The notes below the pieces were generated by a model, which saw only the letters and a program-made list of their open reading frames with translations, made no database searches and was not told the origin of the DNA. A program made the position numbers and the translations under genes. Positions 1-9,321 of a stretch of 63,176 bases of DNA are shown one piece after another. The first letter of the stretch is position 1. Each line of letters opens with the position of its first letter. The DNA is from Actinomycetota bacterium (GTDB lineage: Bacteria; Actinomycetota; Geothermincolia; Geothermincolales; RBG-13-55-18), in the NCBI GenBank assembly GCA_040757835.1, contig JBFLWJ010000009.1:54150-117325 (forward strand), given 5' to 3'.

Positions 1-442
1 CCGTCACCAGCACGGGCGGCGGGGTGGTGTGCGAGCGGGCCATGTACTGGAACGGGCGCGCGGGGGGGCACGACTCGGTGGGGGTGACCTCCCCCGCGCC
101 GGTGTGGTACCTGGCGGAGGGGGCCACCGCCGGCGAGTTCGAGACCTGGGTGCTGGTGCAGAACCCCGGGAAAGAAGCGGTGAGTGTCGACTTCGCCCTC
201 AACACCGCCGCTGGCGAGATCAGGCCAGCGGAACTGCAGGGGTTGGAGGTGGCGGGCGGCTCCCGCAGTACCTTCAGCCTCGACCGCTACGTGGACACCT
301 ACGACGTCTCCACCACCGTCACCAGCACGGGCGGCGGGGTGGTGTGCGAGCGGGCCATGTACTGGAACGGGCGCGCGGGGGGGCACGACTCGGTGGGGGT
401 GACCTCCCCCGCGCCGGTGTGGTACCTGGCGGAGGGGGCCAC
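1..442 (+). repeat. Perfect 127-bp direct repeat inside a coding module
   Basis: Bases 1-127 and 316-442 are identical, at a period of 315 bp (105 codons). The repeat encodes the VVCERAMYW...WYLAEGAT part of the exported protein. Perfect identity at DNA level indicates recent duplication or gene conversion, and more copies may lie to the left of the window. Confidence 0.9.
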
Positions 443-2951
443 GACCCCGGCCGTGGAACCGGGGGACGTGGAGCTGCGCGTCAAGGAGACGGCGGGGGTC
501 GCGAGGAACGGTGAGATCACCACCTCCGGCGTTCCCATTCCCCGCGATATGGCCGTTTTCACGGCCGGTGACATCGGGCTGTACAACACCGACGGTTCAC
601 CCGTCCCCTGCCAGGTGGAGGTGACCGCCCGCTGGGGCGGCGCTCCAGAAGACACCTCGAAGCCGGCCAGGTGGGTGTTGCTGGATTTCCCGGCCAGCGT
701 CGCGGCGGGCGGTGAGTCCACCTATTACCTGCGGCGGCCGGGAGCGCGGACGGCCGCGGTCCGCCCCTCCAGCCAGCCGCACATAGATGTCATGGAGGAC
801 GCCACCGGGATCACCGTGGACACAGGCGCGGCGACCTTCCGCCTCGGCCGCGGCGGCTTCGACCTCTTCGAGAGCGTCGAGCTCGCGGGGGCAGGGACGC
901 TGCTGGCGCCCTCACAGGAGAACGGCTTCACCATATCCTCGGGCGGCCGCGATTTCCGCTCCAGCCTCTCTCCCCCCGCCCAGCTCTCCGTCGAAGACGC
1001 CGGACCGCTGCGGGCGACGGTGACGGCGCGGGGAAGCCACGCCTTCTCCGGTGGAGGCACCCTGCTGGACTATACGGCCCGCATCCATTTTTATGCCGGC
1101 TCTCCCCGCGTCCGGGTCCTCTACACCCTGGAGAACCACGAGGCCACCCAGCCAGACGCCATGGGTCAGCCCCAGTGCTGGGACATCGGTTGTCCGGGCA
1201 GCCGGGCTTTTTCCGGCCTGGATCTCGAACTGTACCCGGACTTGGGACCCTCGCCCACCGCCACCCTGGACCCCGGCGAGGAGGGAAAGGAGGCTTTTTC
1301 AGGCCCCGGGAGCGGCCTCTCCCTCTACCAGGACTCCTCGGGGTCCGCCTGGTGGGACGTGCACCGCGGACATACGCCGCGGCCGCAGTCCTACGTCTCT
1401 TTCAGGGGATGGAAGGCCCGGCGCGGCGGCACGGAGATAGCCGGTGGCGACCGCGCCCAGCCCTGGCTGGACCTGTCCGGCGGCGGCAAGGGGCTGGCCA
1501 TGGCCTTGCGGGGGTTCTGGCAAAACCACCCCAAGGGCCTGTATGCGGAAGGGGACTATATCCGCCTGGCCATCTTCCCGGAGGAGTACGGCGGGGACTT
1601 CCGCTTCCGCCCGGGCGAGCACAAAACCCACGAGGTCCTCCTCTACTTCCATGCCGGCAGCGCCGCCGAGGCGGGAGTGGCCGGCACCATGGCCGCCATG
1701 AACGCGCCCCTCTTCGCCCTGGCCGCCCCCGCATGGTACGCCCGCAGCGGGGCCCTGGGAAGGATGGCGGTGCGCGGCTCCGATACCGCCTTCTCCGCCT
1801 ACGAGGACCAGAACCGCGCCGCCTTCGACGCCTCCATCGGCACCACCGGCAACTCGCTCCTGCGCAGTATCGAGGAGAACGACTTCTACGGCTGGTGCGA
1901 CTACGGGGACGTGCCGCTGGATTACGAGACGCCTTCCGGCCAGATGAACCTCAAGTACGACTTCGACTACGGCATGCTGCTGCAGTTCCTGCGCACCGGC
2001 GACTACCGCTGGTGGGAGCTGGCCGTACCCGCCTGCCGCCACGTGGCCGACGAGGACGTGCTCCACTACGAGGGCGGCATCGACCACTGGTCGGACGGGG
2101 GCTACTTCGGCCACTCCTACCACGACGAGCCGGGCGACTCGAACCCCCACCGTAACTACGGCGCTCCCCATCCCGACCTCTGTTTCGCGGTGTCTGGTGG
2201 GTTGCTGCACTACTACCTCACCGGCTACGAGGAGTCCCGGGAGGCCGCCTTCGAGGTCATCGAGAACATGCGCTACCGTTACGAGAACAGTTACGGCAGG
2301 GGCAACGGCGAGGGCTGGGCCGACGGTTACAACGACTACGGCAGCGATTCCTTCCGCCCCTTCGCCAACGGCCTGCGCGTCATGGGCGAGGCCTACGCGG
2401 CCAGCGGCGACGGCAAGTACCTGGCCACCGCCGACTGGATCATCGCGAACTCCCACCGTGCCGCCGATCCCTTCCTGGCCTCCCCCCAGGCGGGCGCCGG
2501 CGGGGGCACGTCCATCTTCTCTCTGGATATGTTCACCTTCTCCCTGGGGCGCCACCTGGACCTGCTGGCGGCGTCGGGACTGCCCGACACCGGGAACCTG
2601 GCTGGCTACCTGGTGAACCTGGTGCGGCACGAGGTTGAGCAGTGCTGGCGAACGGGCGCCGAGGGCTACCAGGGTTTTCCTTACGCCTGGAGCTATGCGG
2701 GAGTGGCGGACGAGACCTTCGGGGTGGTCAACCTCTGCAACTGGCACCTCCTCTCCGCCGACTGCCTCACCTACGCCTACCTCTACGGCGGAGGCGACGA
2801 CCTGCTGGACCTGGCGGCGCAGGCCTTCCGCACCGGCTCCGAGCGTCCCAACGGGGAGGGTACGTCGCCCGGTTACTGGTCCACCAAGGAGTCGGTGAAC
2901 GCCGCCGTCTTCGGCCAGGTCTACATGGAGACGGCGGACCGGCAGCCGTGA
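3..2951 (+). CDS. Exported alpha/alpha-barrel lyase-like protein, 5' end cut off
   Basis: The frame is open to the left edge, so the N-terminus lies outside the window. The visible start carries two copies of a beta-rich module (GVVCERAMYW, WYLAEGAT, FETWVLVQNP). A RIFT-barrel-like region follows from about position 450 (VELRVKETAGVARNGEITT, then GIPIPR-type and YYLR segments), of the kind seen in PcRGLX/YetA rhamnogalacturonan-lyase relatives. From about 1740 to 2900 there is a helical, Trp/Tyr/His-rich region (DYDFDYGMLLQF, GGIDHWSDGGYFGHSYHD, YRYENSYG) resembling an alpha/alpha toroid. I infer a secreted polysaccharide-degrading enzyme; the substrate is unknown. The same module occurs in the deacetylase gene at 12370-13498. 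The family assignment comes from pattern recognition only. Confidence 0.72.
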   Translation, partial: VTSTGGGVVCERAMYWNGRAGGHDSVGVTSPAPVWYLAEGATAGEFETWVLVQNPGKEAVSVDFALNTAAGEIRPAELQGLEVAGGSRSTFSLDRYVDTYDVSTTVTSTGGGVVCERAMYWNGRAGGHDSVGVTSPAPVWYLAEGATTPAVEPGDVELRVKETAGVARNGEITTSGVPIPRDMAVFTAGDIGLYNTDGSPVPCQVEVTARWGGAPEDTSKPARWVLLDFPASVAAGGESTYYLRRPGARTAAVRPSSQPHIDVMEDATGITVDTGAATFRLGRGGFDLFESVELAGAGTLLAPSQENGFTISSGGRDFRSSLSPPAQLSVEDAGPLRATVTARGSHAFSGGGTLLDYTARIHFYAGSPRVRVLYTLENHEATQPDAMGQPQCWDIGCPGSRAFSGLDLELYPDLGPSPTATLDPGEEGKEAFSGPGSGLSLYQDSSGSAWWDVHRGHTPRPQSYVSFRGWKARRGGTEIAGGDRAQPWLDLSGGGKGLAMALRGFWQNHPKGLYAEGDYIRLAIFPEEYGGDFRFRPGEHKTHEVLLYFHAGSAAEAGVAGTMAAMNAPLFALAAPAWYARSGALGRMAVRGSDTAFSAYEDQNRAAFDASIGTTGNSLLRSIEENDFYGWCDYGDVPLDYETPSGQMNLKYDFDYGMLLQFLRTGDYRWWELAVPACRHVADEDVLHYEGGIDHWSDGGYFGHSYHDEPGDSNPHRNYGAPHPDLCFAVSGGLLHYYLTGYEESREAAFEVIENMRYRYENSYGRGNGEGWADGYNDYGSDSFRPFANGLRVMGEAYAASGDGKYLATADWIIANSHRAADPFLASPQAGAGGGTSIFSLDMFTFSLGRHLDLLAASGLPDTGNLAGYLVNLVRHEVEQCWRTGAEGYQGFPYAWSYAGVADETFGVVNLCNWHLLSADCLTYAYLYGGGDDLLDLAAQAFRTGSERPNGEGTSPGYWSTKESVNAAVFGQVYMETADRQP

Positions 2952-3040
2952 CATCCGCCATCGAAACCCCTCCTCCTCCGACCCCTGACATGCCTATCCC
3001 TATTTGCGGCCGCACCTCGCGCACTGGAAGCACGGCTCTC

Positions 3041-3101
3041 TAACGTTTCCGGCCCGTGGAAGATGCGAAACGTTACAGGCGGCCCCGGCAGGGGGTAGTA
3101 T
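3041..3101 (+). promoter_or_regulatory. Palindromic operator and promoter upstream of MFS gene
   Basis: TAACGTTTC (3041-3049) and GAAACGTTA (3067-3075) form a perfect 9-bp inverted repeat with a 17-nt spacer. The right arm overlaps a possible -35 (GTTACA, 3072-3077), followed after 18 nt by TAGTAT (3096-3101) as -10. This looks like a repressor site controlling the exporter. It also argues against the GTG start at 3056, which would lie upstream of the promoter. Confidence 0.45.
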
Positions 3102-3115
3102 GGTACGGGGCGTCC

Positions 3116-4438
3116 ATGGGAGGACAGCGAGAGGAGACACTGCGGCAGATGCGGTCCAGGCGGCAGCGGGACATCATGTCGGGCGGCGGGAACGCAGAGC
3201 AAGAACTGCGGCACGGCGTCCTGAGCGCCCTTTCGTCCCGCGGTTTCCGCATGTACTGGTCCGGAGCTTTCATCTCGAGCGTGGGCAGCTGGCTGCAGAT
3301 GACCGCCGTCCTCTGGTTCGTGAGGGCGGAAGGCAGTGATTCCCTGGTCGGTTTCACCAACATGGTCTCCTGGATACCCTGCCTCTTCCTGGGCCTTTTC
3401 GCGGGAGCCATCTCCGACCGCCTAGACCGGAGGCGGCTCATCCTGGCCTGCCAGGCGGTGATGATGCTCTGTTCCATCATGATCGGAGTGTGCATCCACA
3501 CCTCAATCCACGACCTCACGCTCATCGTCTTTCTGGGGATCTCGGGCGTGGCCTACGCCATCTTCGTCTCCGCCTGGGTATCCACCATCCCCTTTCTGGT
3601 GACCCGGGAGAACATCCTGAGCGCGGTGACCCTGAACAACGTGCAGTTCAACCTGGCCCGCTTCATCGGGCCGATAATCGCCGGGCTGCTTCTCGTGGCC
3701 ACCAGCGACTACGTGCCCTTCTACCTGAACGCCCTTACCTTCGGCGCTTTCATGCTCCTCATCATGCTCTCCGGAGCCGAGCTGCCGCCGCCCGAGCCGC
3801 GCCGTGAGGGCATGGGGCGGAGCGTCGTCGCTGGCTTCAGATACGTGCGCGAGGACCCCTGGATCGCCAGGGTGCTCGCCACCGTAGCGGGCCTCTCCTT
3901 CTTCGGCTTCTCCTTCATCGTACTGATCCCATCGGTCTGCTCACAGGTCCTGCTGGTGGACGACCGCTACTACGGTCTCCTCATGGGCATGACGGGACTG
4001 GGGGCGCTCGCCGGCATGGCCGCCGTCTCACTGCTGAAGAACAAGGTCAGGCTCAAGACGATGATGGGCTTGGGCGCGCTCTCCACCGCGCTCTTCCTCA
4101 TCGCTTTCTCCTTCTCGCGCACCTACTGGCTCTCCTGCCTCCTCGCCGCGGGCGCCGGGGGCAGCTTCCTCGTCTGCAACACGGGGGCGGGGGCCGCCCT
4201 GCAGGGGAACGTCAGCCCCGGTATACAGGGGCGGGTATCGAGCATGTGGGTGGTGGCATACATCGGCGTCTTCCCCCTCGGGGGCATGCTGCTCGGGGTC
4301 CTCTCCGATGCCCTTTCCGTGCAGACCGCGCTGCTGATCGCGGGCTCCGCCTGCGTCATGGTCGCCCTGTTCGTGGCCCTCTTCGTGTCCGTCCCCGGGG
4401 AGAAGGTTGCACATCGCCGACCTCGGCTTGGAATATAG
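3116..4438 (+). CDS. MFS transporter (EntS/MFS_3-like exporter)
   Basis: A twelve-helix-type major facilitator protein starting from the conserved SSRGFRMYWSGAFISSVGSWLQ-like first helix, with the loop motif GAISDRLDRRRL between helices 2 and 3. This matches MFS_3 exporters of small molecules or siderophores; the substrate is unknown. An in-frame GTG lies at 3056, but the promoter at 3072-3101 would then be inside the gene. ATG at 3116 (after GGGG) and ATG at 3176 are both possible, and 3176 fits the usual length before helix 1. It converges on the histidine kinase gene with only 18 nt between stops. Confidence 0.85.
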   Translation: MGGQREETLRQMRSRRQRDIMSGGGNAEQELRHGVLSALSSRGFRMYWSGAFISSVGSWLQMTAVLWFVRAEGSDSLVGFTNMVSWIPCLFLGLFAGAISDRLDRRRLILACQAVMMLCSIMIGVCIHTSIHDLTLIVFLGISGVAYAIFVSAWVSTIPFLVTRENILSAVTLNNVQFNLARFIGPIIAGLLLVATSDYVPFYLNALTFGAFMLLIMLSGAELPPPEPRREGMGRSVVAGFRYVREDPWIARVLATVAGLSFFGFSFIVLIPSVCSQVLLVDDRYYGLLMGMTGLGALAGMAAVSLLKNKVRLKTMMGLGALSTALFLIAFSFSRTYWLSCLLAAGAGGSFLVCNTGAGAALQGNVSPGIQGRVSSMWVVAYIGVFPLGGMLLGVLSDALSVQTALLIAGSACVMVALFVALFVSVPGEKVAHRRPRLGI

Positions 4439-4456
4439 TCTTTGGGGCATGTCGCC

Positions 4457-5359
4457 TCACAGGTGGGATGAGGCGCCACCGATGGGGACGGAGAAAAAGA
4501 AGGTGGAGCCCTCTCCGGGAGCCGATTCCACCCACACCTCTCCCCCCCAGCCTTCGACCGCGCGCTTTACCGTGGAGAGGCCGATGCCCAGTCCGTGGTG
4601 ATATTCGCTACTCAGCCGCCAGAAGGGCTCGAAGATCCTGGCATGCTCGCCCTCTTCGATGCCGATGCCGTTGTCCTCGACATAAAAGACCACGTCGCCC
4701 TCGCGCGCATCGGCGCCACAAGCGACCACGGGTTCGGGGTTGTCTCCCATATACTTGAGCGCGTTATCCACCAGGTTGCGATAGACCTGCTGCAGCCTCA
4801 AGGGATCCACCCGCACTACCGGCAACCCTTCCTCTATCTTCACCCTCACCTTCCTGGCGCGTATCTCGGCCTCCCTCTCCGCCACAATCTCGTTCAGGAT
4901 CTCACCGGGATCCACCGCCTCCGGCTTCCCCTCCGGACGGCCCGCCTCCGAATATGCGAGCAGCGAAGCGATGAAGTCGTCCATGCGGTGGGCCAGGTGG
5001 ACGATCTTCTCCAGGCACTCCTGCAACAGCTCGTCCCTGCCCTCCAGCGCAACCTGGGCGTAACCCTCGATCACGGAAACGGTGCTGCGCAGATCATGGG
5101 AGATGGTGTGCGCGAAGGCCTCCAGCTCGGCGTTGCGGGCGCGGAGTTCCTCCTCGATGCGGATGCGCTCGTCGATCTCGTTCTGCAGCCTCTCATTGGT
5201 CATCATAAGCTGCAGGGTACGGTCCTCTACCAGTTCCTCCAACTCGGAGAGGAACTTGCCCTTCGACCTGTCCTCGTCCTTCAATATCCTCACCCAGGCA
5301 AGACTGATAGCCGGATAGCAACTTATGGTTTGTGTACGCGATGATCGCCGGAGTTGCAT
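4457..5359 (-). CDS. Soluble sensor histidine kinase, orphan
   Basis: A 300-residue protein with a coiled-coil linker (LEELVEDRTLQL...IEEELRARNAELEAF), an H box with phospho-acceptor His88 in FAHTISHDLRS, an N box (NLVDNALKY), a G box (VEDNGIGI) and the F/G2 region (IFEPFWR...GLGIGLSTVKR). The linker is the kind that normally follows a PAS sensor, but no sensor or membrane domain is present. ATG 5359 has AAGGG 8 nt upstream. No response regulator is adjacent. It may act as an output kinase for another protein's signal, or may have lost its sensor by truncation. HATPase/HisKA assignment is secure; the signal is unknown. Confidence 0.9.
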   Translation of the reverse strand: MQLRRSSRTQTISCYPAISLAWVRILKDEDRSKGKFLSELEELVEDRTLQLMMTNERLQNEIDERIRIEEELRARNAELEAFAHTISHDLRSTVSVIEGYAQVALEGRDELLQECLEKIVHLAHRMDDFIASLLAYSEAGRPEGKPEAVDPGEILNEIVAEREAEIRARKVRVKIEEGLPVVRVDPLRLQQVYRNLVDNALKYMGDNPEPVVACGADAREGDVVFYVEDNGIGIEEGEHARIFEPFWRLSSEYHHGLGIGLSTVKRAVEGWGGEVWVESAPGEGSTFFFSVPIGGASSHL

Positions 5360-5656
5360 GCATTTCGCCCTTCATCATTTTATCGTCAGGCGGGCCTGCC
5401 ATATTAACACCGTATTCCCGCGGCAGGGAGCTGCCCCCCGCCTGGGGCTCGCCTTCATGCCGATGATCCCCCGTCCAGGCCAGGTCGCGGTAGAGCTGGA
5501 TCCATCCCCGCGAAAGAGGCGTGAGACCGCGTTTCTTCCCCCTTGCGGTGAGTTGCTGTGACTTTACAGTCAATTGCGCTAGCTAATATTCATCCACGGT
5601 GTTACTATCGTGAATTGAGGAACTCGATCTCTGTCGCGAAGGGAGAGTGCAGGGCC

Positions 5657-7153
5657 ATGGATTACGACGCCATCGTGATAGGAGCGGGCCTCGGGGGACT
5701 GTCCTGTGCCGCCATGCTGGCGCAGAAGGGGTTAAAGACCCTGGTGTGCGAGAACACCTCCCGGGTGGGAGGCTGCTGCTCGTCCTACGACCACGAGGGT
5801 TACCGTTTCGACATCGGCGCCAGCGTGGTGGAGCTGGAATGGGTCATCGATGAACTCTTCGAGCGCATGGGAAAGAAGACCTCCGACTTTATCGACTTCA
5901 TACCTATCGACCCCATCTACGGCTTCATCACCGCCGACGGGCGGCGTTTCTCCTATCCCGTGGATGTCGCGGGGACCCGCGAGGTCATCGCGAGCCTGTC
6001 GGAGGAGGATGCGCGGGCCTGGGACCGCTTCGCGAAGGTAAGCTCGGAAGCGGTGAGGAAGGCCTTCGGCAACGTCATGGCCAAGCCCATGGCGACCATG
6101 CGGAACATGGTGAAGGTGGGCATGGAGAACCCCGCCCTCATGAAGTTCATGAAGTATTTCGTCCTCAATTTCGAGTCCACCCTGTGCAGCTTCTTCAAAA
6201 ACGACACCGTCAGGGCCTCCATGAGCCTGCAGTCCTACTTCATCGGCTTGCCTCCGGCCCTCTGCCCGGGATACGTGGCCTTCCTCGCCTATTCCGAGCA
6301 CGAGGGGGTCTTCTATCCCCGGGGAGGCATGATCGCCATACCCCAGGGCATCGCCAGGGCCTGCGAGGATTTCGGGGGAGAGATAAGGTTCAACGCCACC
6401 GTGAAGAGGGTCCTTCTGGACGGCAGGCGCGCCTGCGGCGTCGAGCTGGAGGACGGCACCCAGATAAGGTCGCGCATGGTGGTCTCGAACATCAACGCCA
6501 AGACGCTCTACCTCGAACTGGTGGGAGAGGAGAACCTCCCCACCTGGGCGAAGCGGGCCATCAAGAGTTACGAGGTCTCCATGCCCTCGCCCATGATCAT
6601 GCTGGGCCTGGACACCAGGCCCGACCTCGACGCCCATCACACCATCCCCTACTCCACCCTGGACAACATGAACAGCATCTGGTTCGACGAGTACCTGAAC
6701 AACCGCATACCCGCTTTCGGTGCCGGGCTCATCTCCTGGCCCACCCACGCCGACCCCTCGCTGGCTCCGGAGGGGCACCACATCCTGAACATGATCGCCT
6801 TCGCCCCCTACGAGCCCTCGGAGGGCGACTGGGACGTGATCAAGGAGCCCTACCTTGAGAAGCAGCTCGACGTCCTGGAGCGGAACTTCGGCCTCAATCT
6901 CCGCGACCACGTGGTGACGGCCAGGGTCAACACGCCCAAGGACTTCGAGAGGATGCTGCGACATCCCCGGGGCGCCGTATACGGACTGCAGAGCGACGTC
7001 ACCTGCTCGGCGGCCTTCCGCCCGGGCACGCGCTCGCGGGCGGTGAAGGGCCTGTACCTCACCGGGGCCTCCACCCACCTGGGAGGCGGCATCGCCCCCA
7101 CCATAGGTTCGGGCGTGGTAGCGGGAGACCTCATCGAGAAGGATTTCAGCTGA
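5657..7153 (+). CDS. CrtI-like FAD-dependent oxidoreductase A
   Basis: A 498-residue phytoene-desaturase/retinol-saturase-type flavoprotein. The N-terminal dinucleotide motif is VIGAGLGGLSCA (Gly9, Gly11, Gly14), followed by VGGCCSSYDHEGYRFDIGAS. The C-terminal FAD motif LTGASTHLGGGIAPTIGSG matches the family signature. ATG 5657 has GGGAGAG upstream and places the Rossmann motif at residue 6; an upstream in-frame start at 5558 would add an atypical extension. The next gene, 28 nt downstream, is a relative, so the pair is probably one operon. Carotenoid desaturation, isomerisation or saturation of another polyene lipid are all possible. No phytoene synthase is in the window. Confidence 0.88.
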   Translation: MDYDAIVIGAGLGGLSCAAMLAQKGLKTLVCENTSRVGGCCSSYDHEGYRFDIGASVVELEWVIDELFERMGKKTSDFIDFIPIDPIYGFITADGRRFSYPVDVAGTREVIASLSEEDARAWDRFAKVSSEAVRKAFGNVMAKPMATMRNMVKVGMENPALMKFMKYFVLNFESTLCSFFKNDTVRASMSLQSYFIGLPPALCPGYVAFLAYSEHEGVFYPRGGMIAIPQGIARACEDFGGEIRFNATVKRVLLDGRRACGVELEDGTQIRSRMVVSNINAKTLYLELVGEENLPTWAKRAIKSYEVSMPSPMIMLGLDTRPDLDAHHTIPYSTLDNMNSIWFDEYLNNRIPAFGAGLISWPTHADPSLAPEGHHILNMIAFAPYEPSEGDWDVIKEPYLEKQLDVLERNFGLNLRDHVVTARVNTPKDFERMLRHPRGAVYGLQSDVTCSAAFRPGTRSRAVKGLYLTGASTHLGGGIAPTIGSGVVAGDLIEKDFS

Positions 7154-7181
7154 TATCTCTCAGCGGTGAAGGAGGACTAGC

Positions 7182-8732
7182 ATGGCCGGGAACAGATACG
7201 ATGTGGTCATCATCGGCGCCGGCGTGGCCGGCCTCGTCTGCGGGAACTACCTGGTGCGCAAGGGCAAGAAGGTCCTGATCCTGGAGCACGGCAAGATGGT
7301 GGGGGGGAACATCCAGGGCATCCGCCGCAAGGGCTTCTTCTTCGATGCCGGCTCGCAGTCCACGGAGAACGTGGGCATACTCTTCCCCATCCTCGAGGAC
7401 CTGGGGATCTTCGATCCGGCCGAATGGGACCAGGCGGACTGGCGCTGGATGACGCCCGACTGCGACGTGGTCCTGCGCGACTTCGAGCAGATACGGGGCG
7501 ACTTCAAGAGCGCCTTCCCGGAGTCCGGGGCCGATATCGATAAGTGGTTCGATTTCATCGAGCCGGGATGCAACATGATGAGGGACCTCATGGGCGGCAC
7601 CCCCTTCCCGCTGCTGCCGCGGGGCGCCGACAAGTACCGCCTCATGGCCAAGATGTCCAAAGTGGGTTTCCCCATGCTCAAGCTCATGCCCGAGACCCTG
7701 AGGAAGCCGGGCAGCGAGAAGGGGCGGGAGATCTTCCGCGACCCGCGGCTGGCCTTCCTCTTCGGGGAATTCGGCGATAAGAACATGCTGCTCTTCATGT
7801 ACTATGCCTTCTGGTACAGCTTCCTCTACGACTACACCTACCCCAAAGGTGGCCTGGTTGCACTGGCGGACATGCTGGCCGATTCGTTCAAAGAGAAGGG
7901 CGGAGAGATAAGGCTCTCCTGCACCGTCGACAGGATACTGAGCGAGGGAAGCACGGCCGTGGGGGTGGAGACCGCAGACGGCGAACAGTACCGCGCGGAG
8001 AAGATCGTGAACACCGGCAATCCCAAGCGGCTGGTCACGCAGATGATCGAACCCTCACTGCTGCCCGCGAAGTTCCGGGAAAGGATAAAAAGCGGCCCGG
8101 TGAGCGTATCGGTGATCACCGCTTTCCTGGGCCTGGACATGTCCGACGGGGAGCTGGCCAGGACTATGAAGACCCATCATACCATCTACTGGAGGACGTA
8201 CGACGTCCCCTGCGACATCTACGACCCCGACCTGCACCGCAAGGGCTGGGCCATGCTCAGCTGGTGCTCCATGCACGACAAGAGCCTGGCCCCGGAAGGC
8301 AAGAACTCCATGATCGTGCAGGTCCCCGTGCCCTACGACTGGATGAACGGGTGGGGCACCGGCTCGTCCGATCCCATGGCCCGCAACGACGCTTACCGGA
8401 GATTGAAGGAACGGGTCCTGGACGATGTCATCGAGGACACGGAGTACGTCCTGCCCGGCCTGCGCGACAAGCTGGAATACAAGGAGCTGGCGACGCCGCG
8501 CACGCTCTCCCGCTTCACCCTGAACCCGCAGGGCTCCATCATGGGCTGGTCCTACGACATGTACCAGACCCCGCTTTTCGGTCGCTTCGCGCAGTTCAAG
8601 ACGCCCCTCGACAACCTCTACCTTGCCGGCCACTACGCCATCTGGCCCGGGGGCATCGTCTTCTCCGCCCTCACCGGCAAGCTGGTGGCCGAGGGCATGT
8701 ACGAGGGCTTCGCGAAATCGCTGTTGTGGTAG
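7182..8732 (+). CDS. CrtI-like FAD-dependent oxidoreductase B
   Basis: A 516-residue relative of the preceding enzyme. The Rossmann motif VVIIGAGVAGLVCG sits near residues 8-21, then VGGNIQGIRRKGFFFDAGSQ. The C-terminal FAD region is LAGHYAIWPGGIVFSALTGK, in which the usual THPGGG is replaced by IWPGGI. A strong GAAGGAGG lies 6-7 nt before ATG 7182. Tandem CrtI-like genes often encode proteins acting sequentially or as a heteromer; that is inferred here from spacing only. Confidence 0.88.
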   Translation: MAGNRYDVVIIGAGVAGLVCGNYLVRKGKKVLILEHGKMVGGNIQGIRRKGFFFDAGSQSTENVGILFPILEDLGIFDPAEWDQADWRWMTPDCDVVLRDFEQIRGDFKSAFPESGADIDKWFDFIEPGCNMMRDLMGGTPFPLLPRGADKYRLMAKMSKVGFPMLKLMPETLRKPGSEKGREIFRDPRLAFLFGEFGDKNMLLFMYYAFWYSFLYDYTYPKGGLVALADMLADSFKEKGGEIRLSCTVDRILSEGSTAVGVETADGEQYRAEKIVNTGNPKRLVTQMIEPSLLPAKFRERIKSGPVSVSVITAFLGLDMSDGELARTMKTHHTIYWRTYDVPCDIYDPDLHRKGWAMLSWCSMHDKSLAPEGKNSMIVQVPVPYDWMNGWGTGSSDPMARNDAYRRLKERVLDDVIEDTEYVLPGLRDKLEYKELATPRTLSRFTLNPQGSIMGWSYDMYQTPLFGRFAQFKTPLDNLYLAGHYAIWPGGIVFSALTGKLVAEGMYEGFAKSLLW

Positions 8733-8817
8733 GGGCAACGAGCGGGGGCGTGGCCGCGGGCCTTGCGTCCTGGATGATGGGCCTTCCGAGTTCCGACGCG
8801 GGCACCCACAATGGAAA

Positions 8818-8845
8818 GCGCGGACCTTCCTGTGAAGGTCCGCGC
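8818..8845. terminator. Bidirectional hairpin between convergent genes
   Basis: A perfect 12-bp stem, GCGCGGACCTTC (8818-8829) against GAAGGTCCGCGC (8834-8845), with a CTGT loop. It lies between the CrtI-like gene and the oppositely oriented hsp20. No clear T tract follows on either side. Confidence 0.65.
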
Positions 8846-8877
8846 CAGCCATCGCGAGCCGTAGTCCCGAGCATCCC

Positions 8878-9321
8878 TTACGAGGAGGCAATGGGTATTT
8901 TCTTCTTTTCCGTTACCTCCCCGGCGACGGCTCCCGCCACGCGGACTTCCAGGACTCCGTCCTTGAGGTTGGCCGCGATGTCCTCTTCCTTCACCTCTCG
9001 CGGCAGCGGCACGGTGCGAGTGAAGGTGCCGGCATAGCGCTCTCTCCGGTAATAGTCCTTCTCCTCGATCTTCTCCTCATGCTCGTGCCTGCCCGAGATG
9101 GTCAGGCAGGAATCCTCGAGGTCGATCTCCACCTCTTCAGACTTGAACTCCGGAAGCTCCATCTTGATCAATAGATCACCCCCGTCGGTGTACACATCCA
9201 TGCTGGGCAGATAACGCGCAGCCGGGAGCCGGAACTCGGCCAGGTCTCCCAGCAGCAGGCTCCGCGGGAACCACTCCCTGACCAGCGACGGGAACGATGC
9301 GTTCCATCTCATGATAGCCAT
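8878..9321 (-). CDS. Small heat-shock protein, Hsp20/alpha-crystallin family
   Basis: A 147-residue holdase chaperone. The alpha-crystallin domain spans about residues 40-140 with the typical VYTDGGDLLIKMELPEF start, LTISGRHEH strand and RTVPLPREVKEEDIAANLKDGVLEV stretch. The N-terminal arm has WNASFPSLVREWFP-type aromatic residues used in oligomerisation. The family's C-terminal I-x-I/V anchor is represented by IPI. AGGGAGGTG precedes ATG 9321. No CIRCE or HAIR element was found upstream. Confidence 0.95.
   Translation of the reverse strand: MAIMRWNASFPSLVREWFPRSLLLGDLAEFRLPAARYLPSMDVYTDGGDLLIKMELPEFKSEEVEIDLEDSCLTISGRHEHEEKIEEKDYYRRERYAGTFTRTVPLPREVKEEDIAANLKDGVLEVRVAGAVAGEVTEKKKIPIASS

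Noticed and set aside
1299..2954. 551-codon minus-strand open frame
   Set aside because: Antisense to the exported lyase-like gene; Val/Gly-rich mirror translation.
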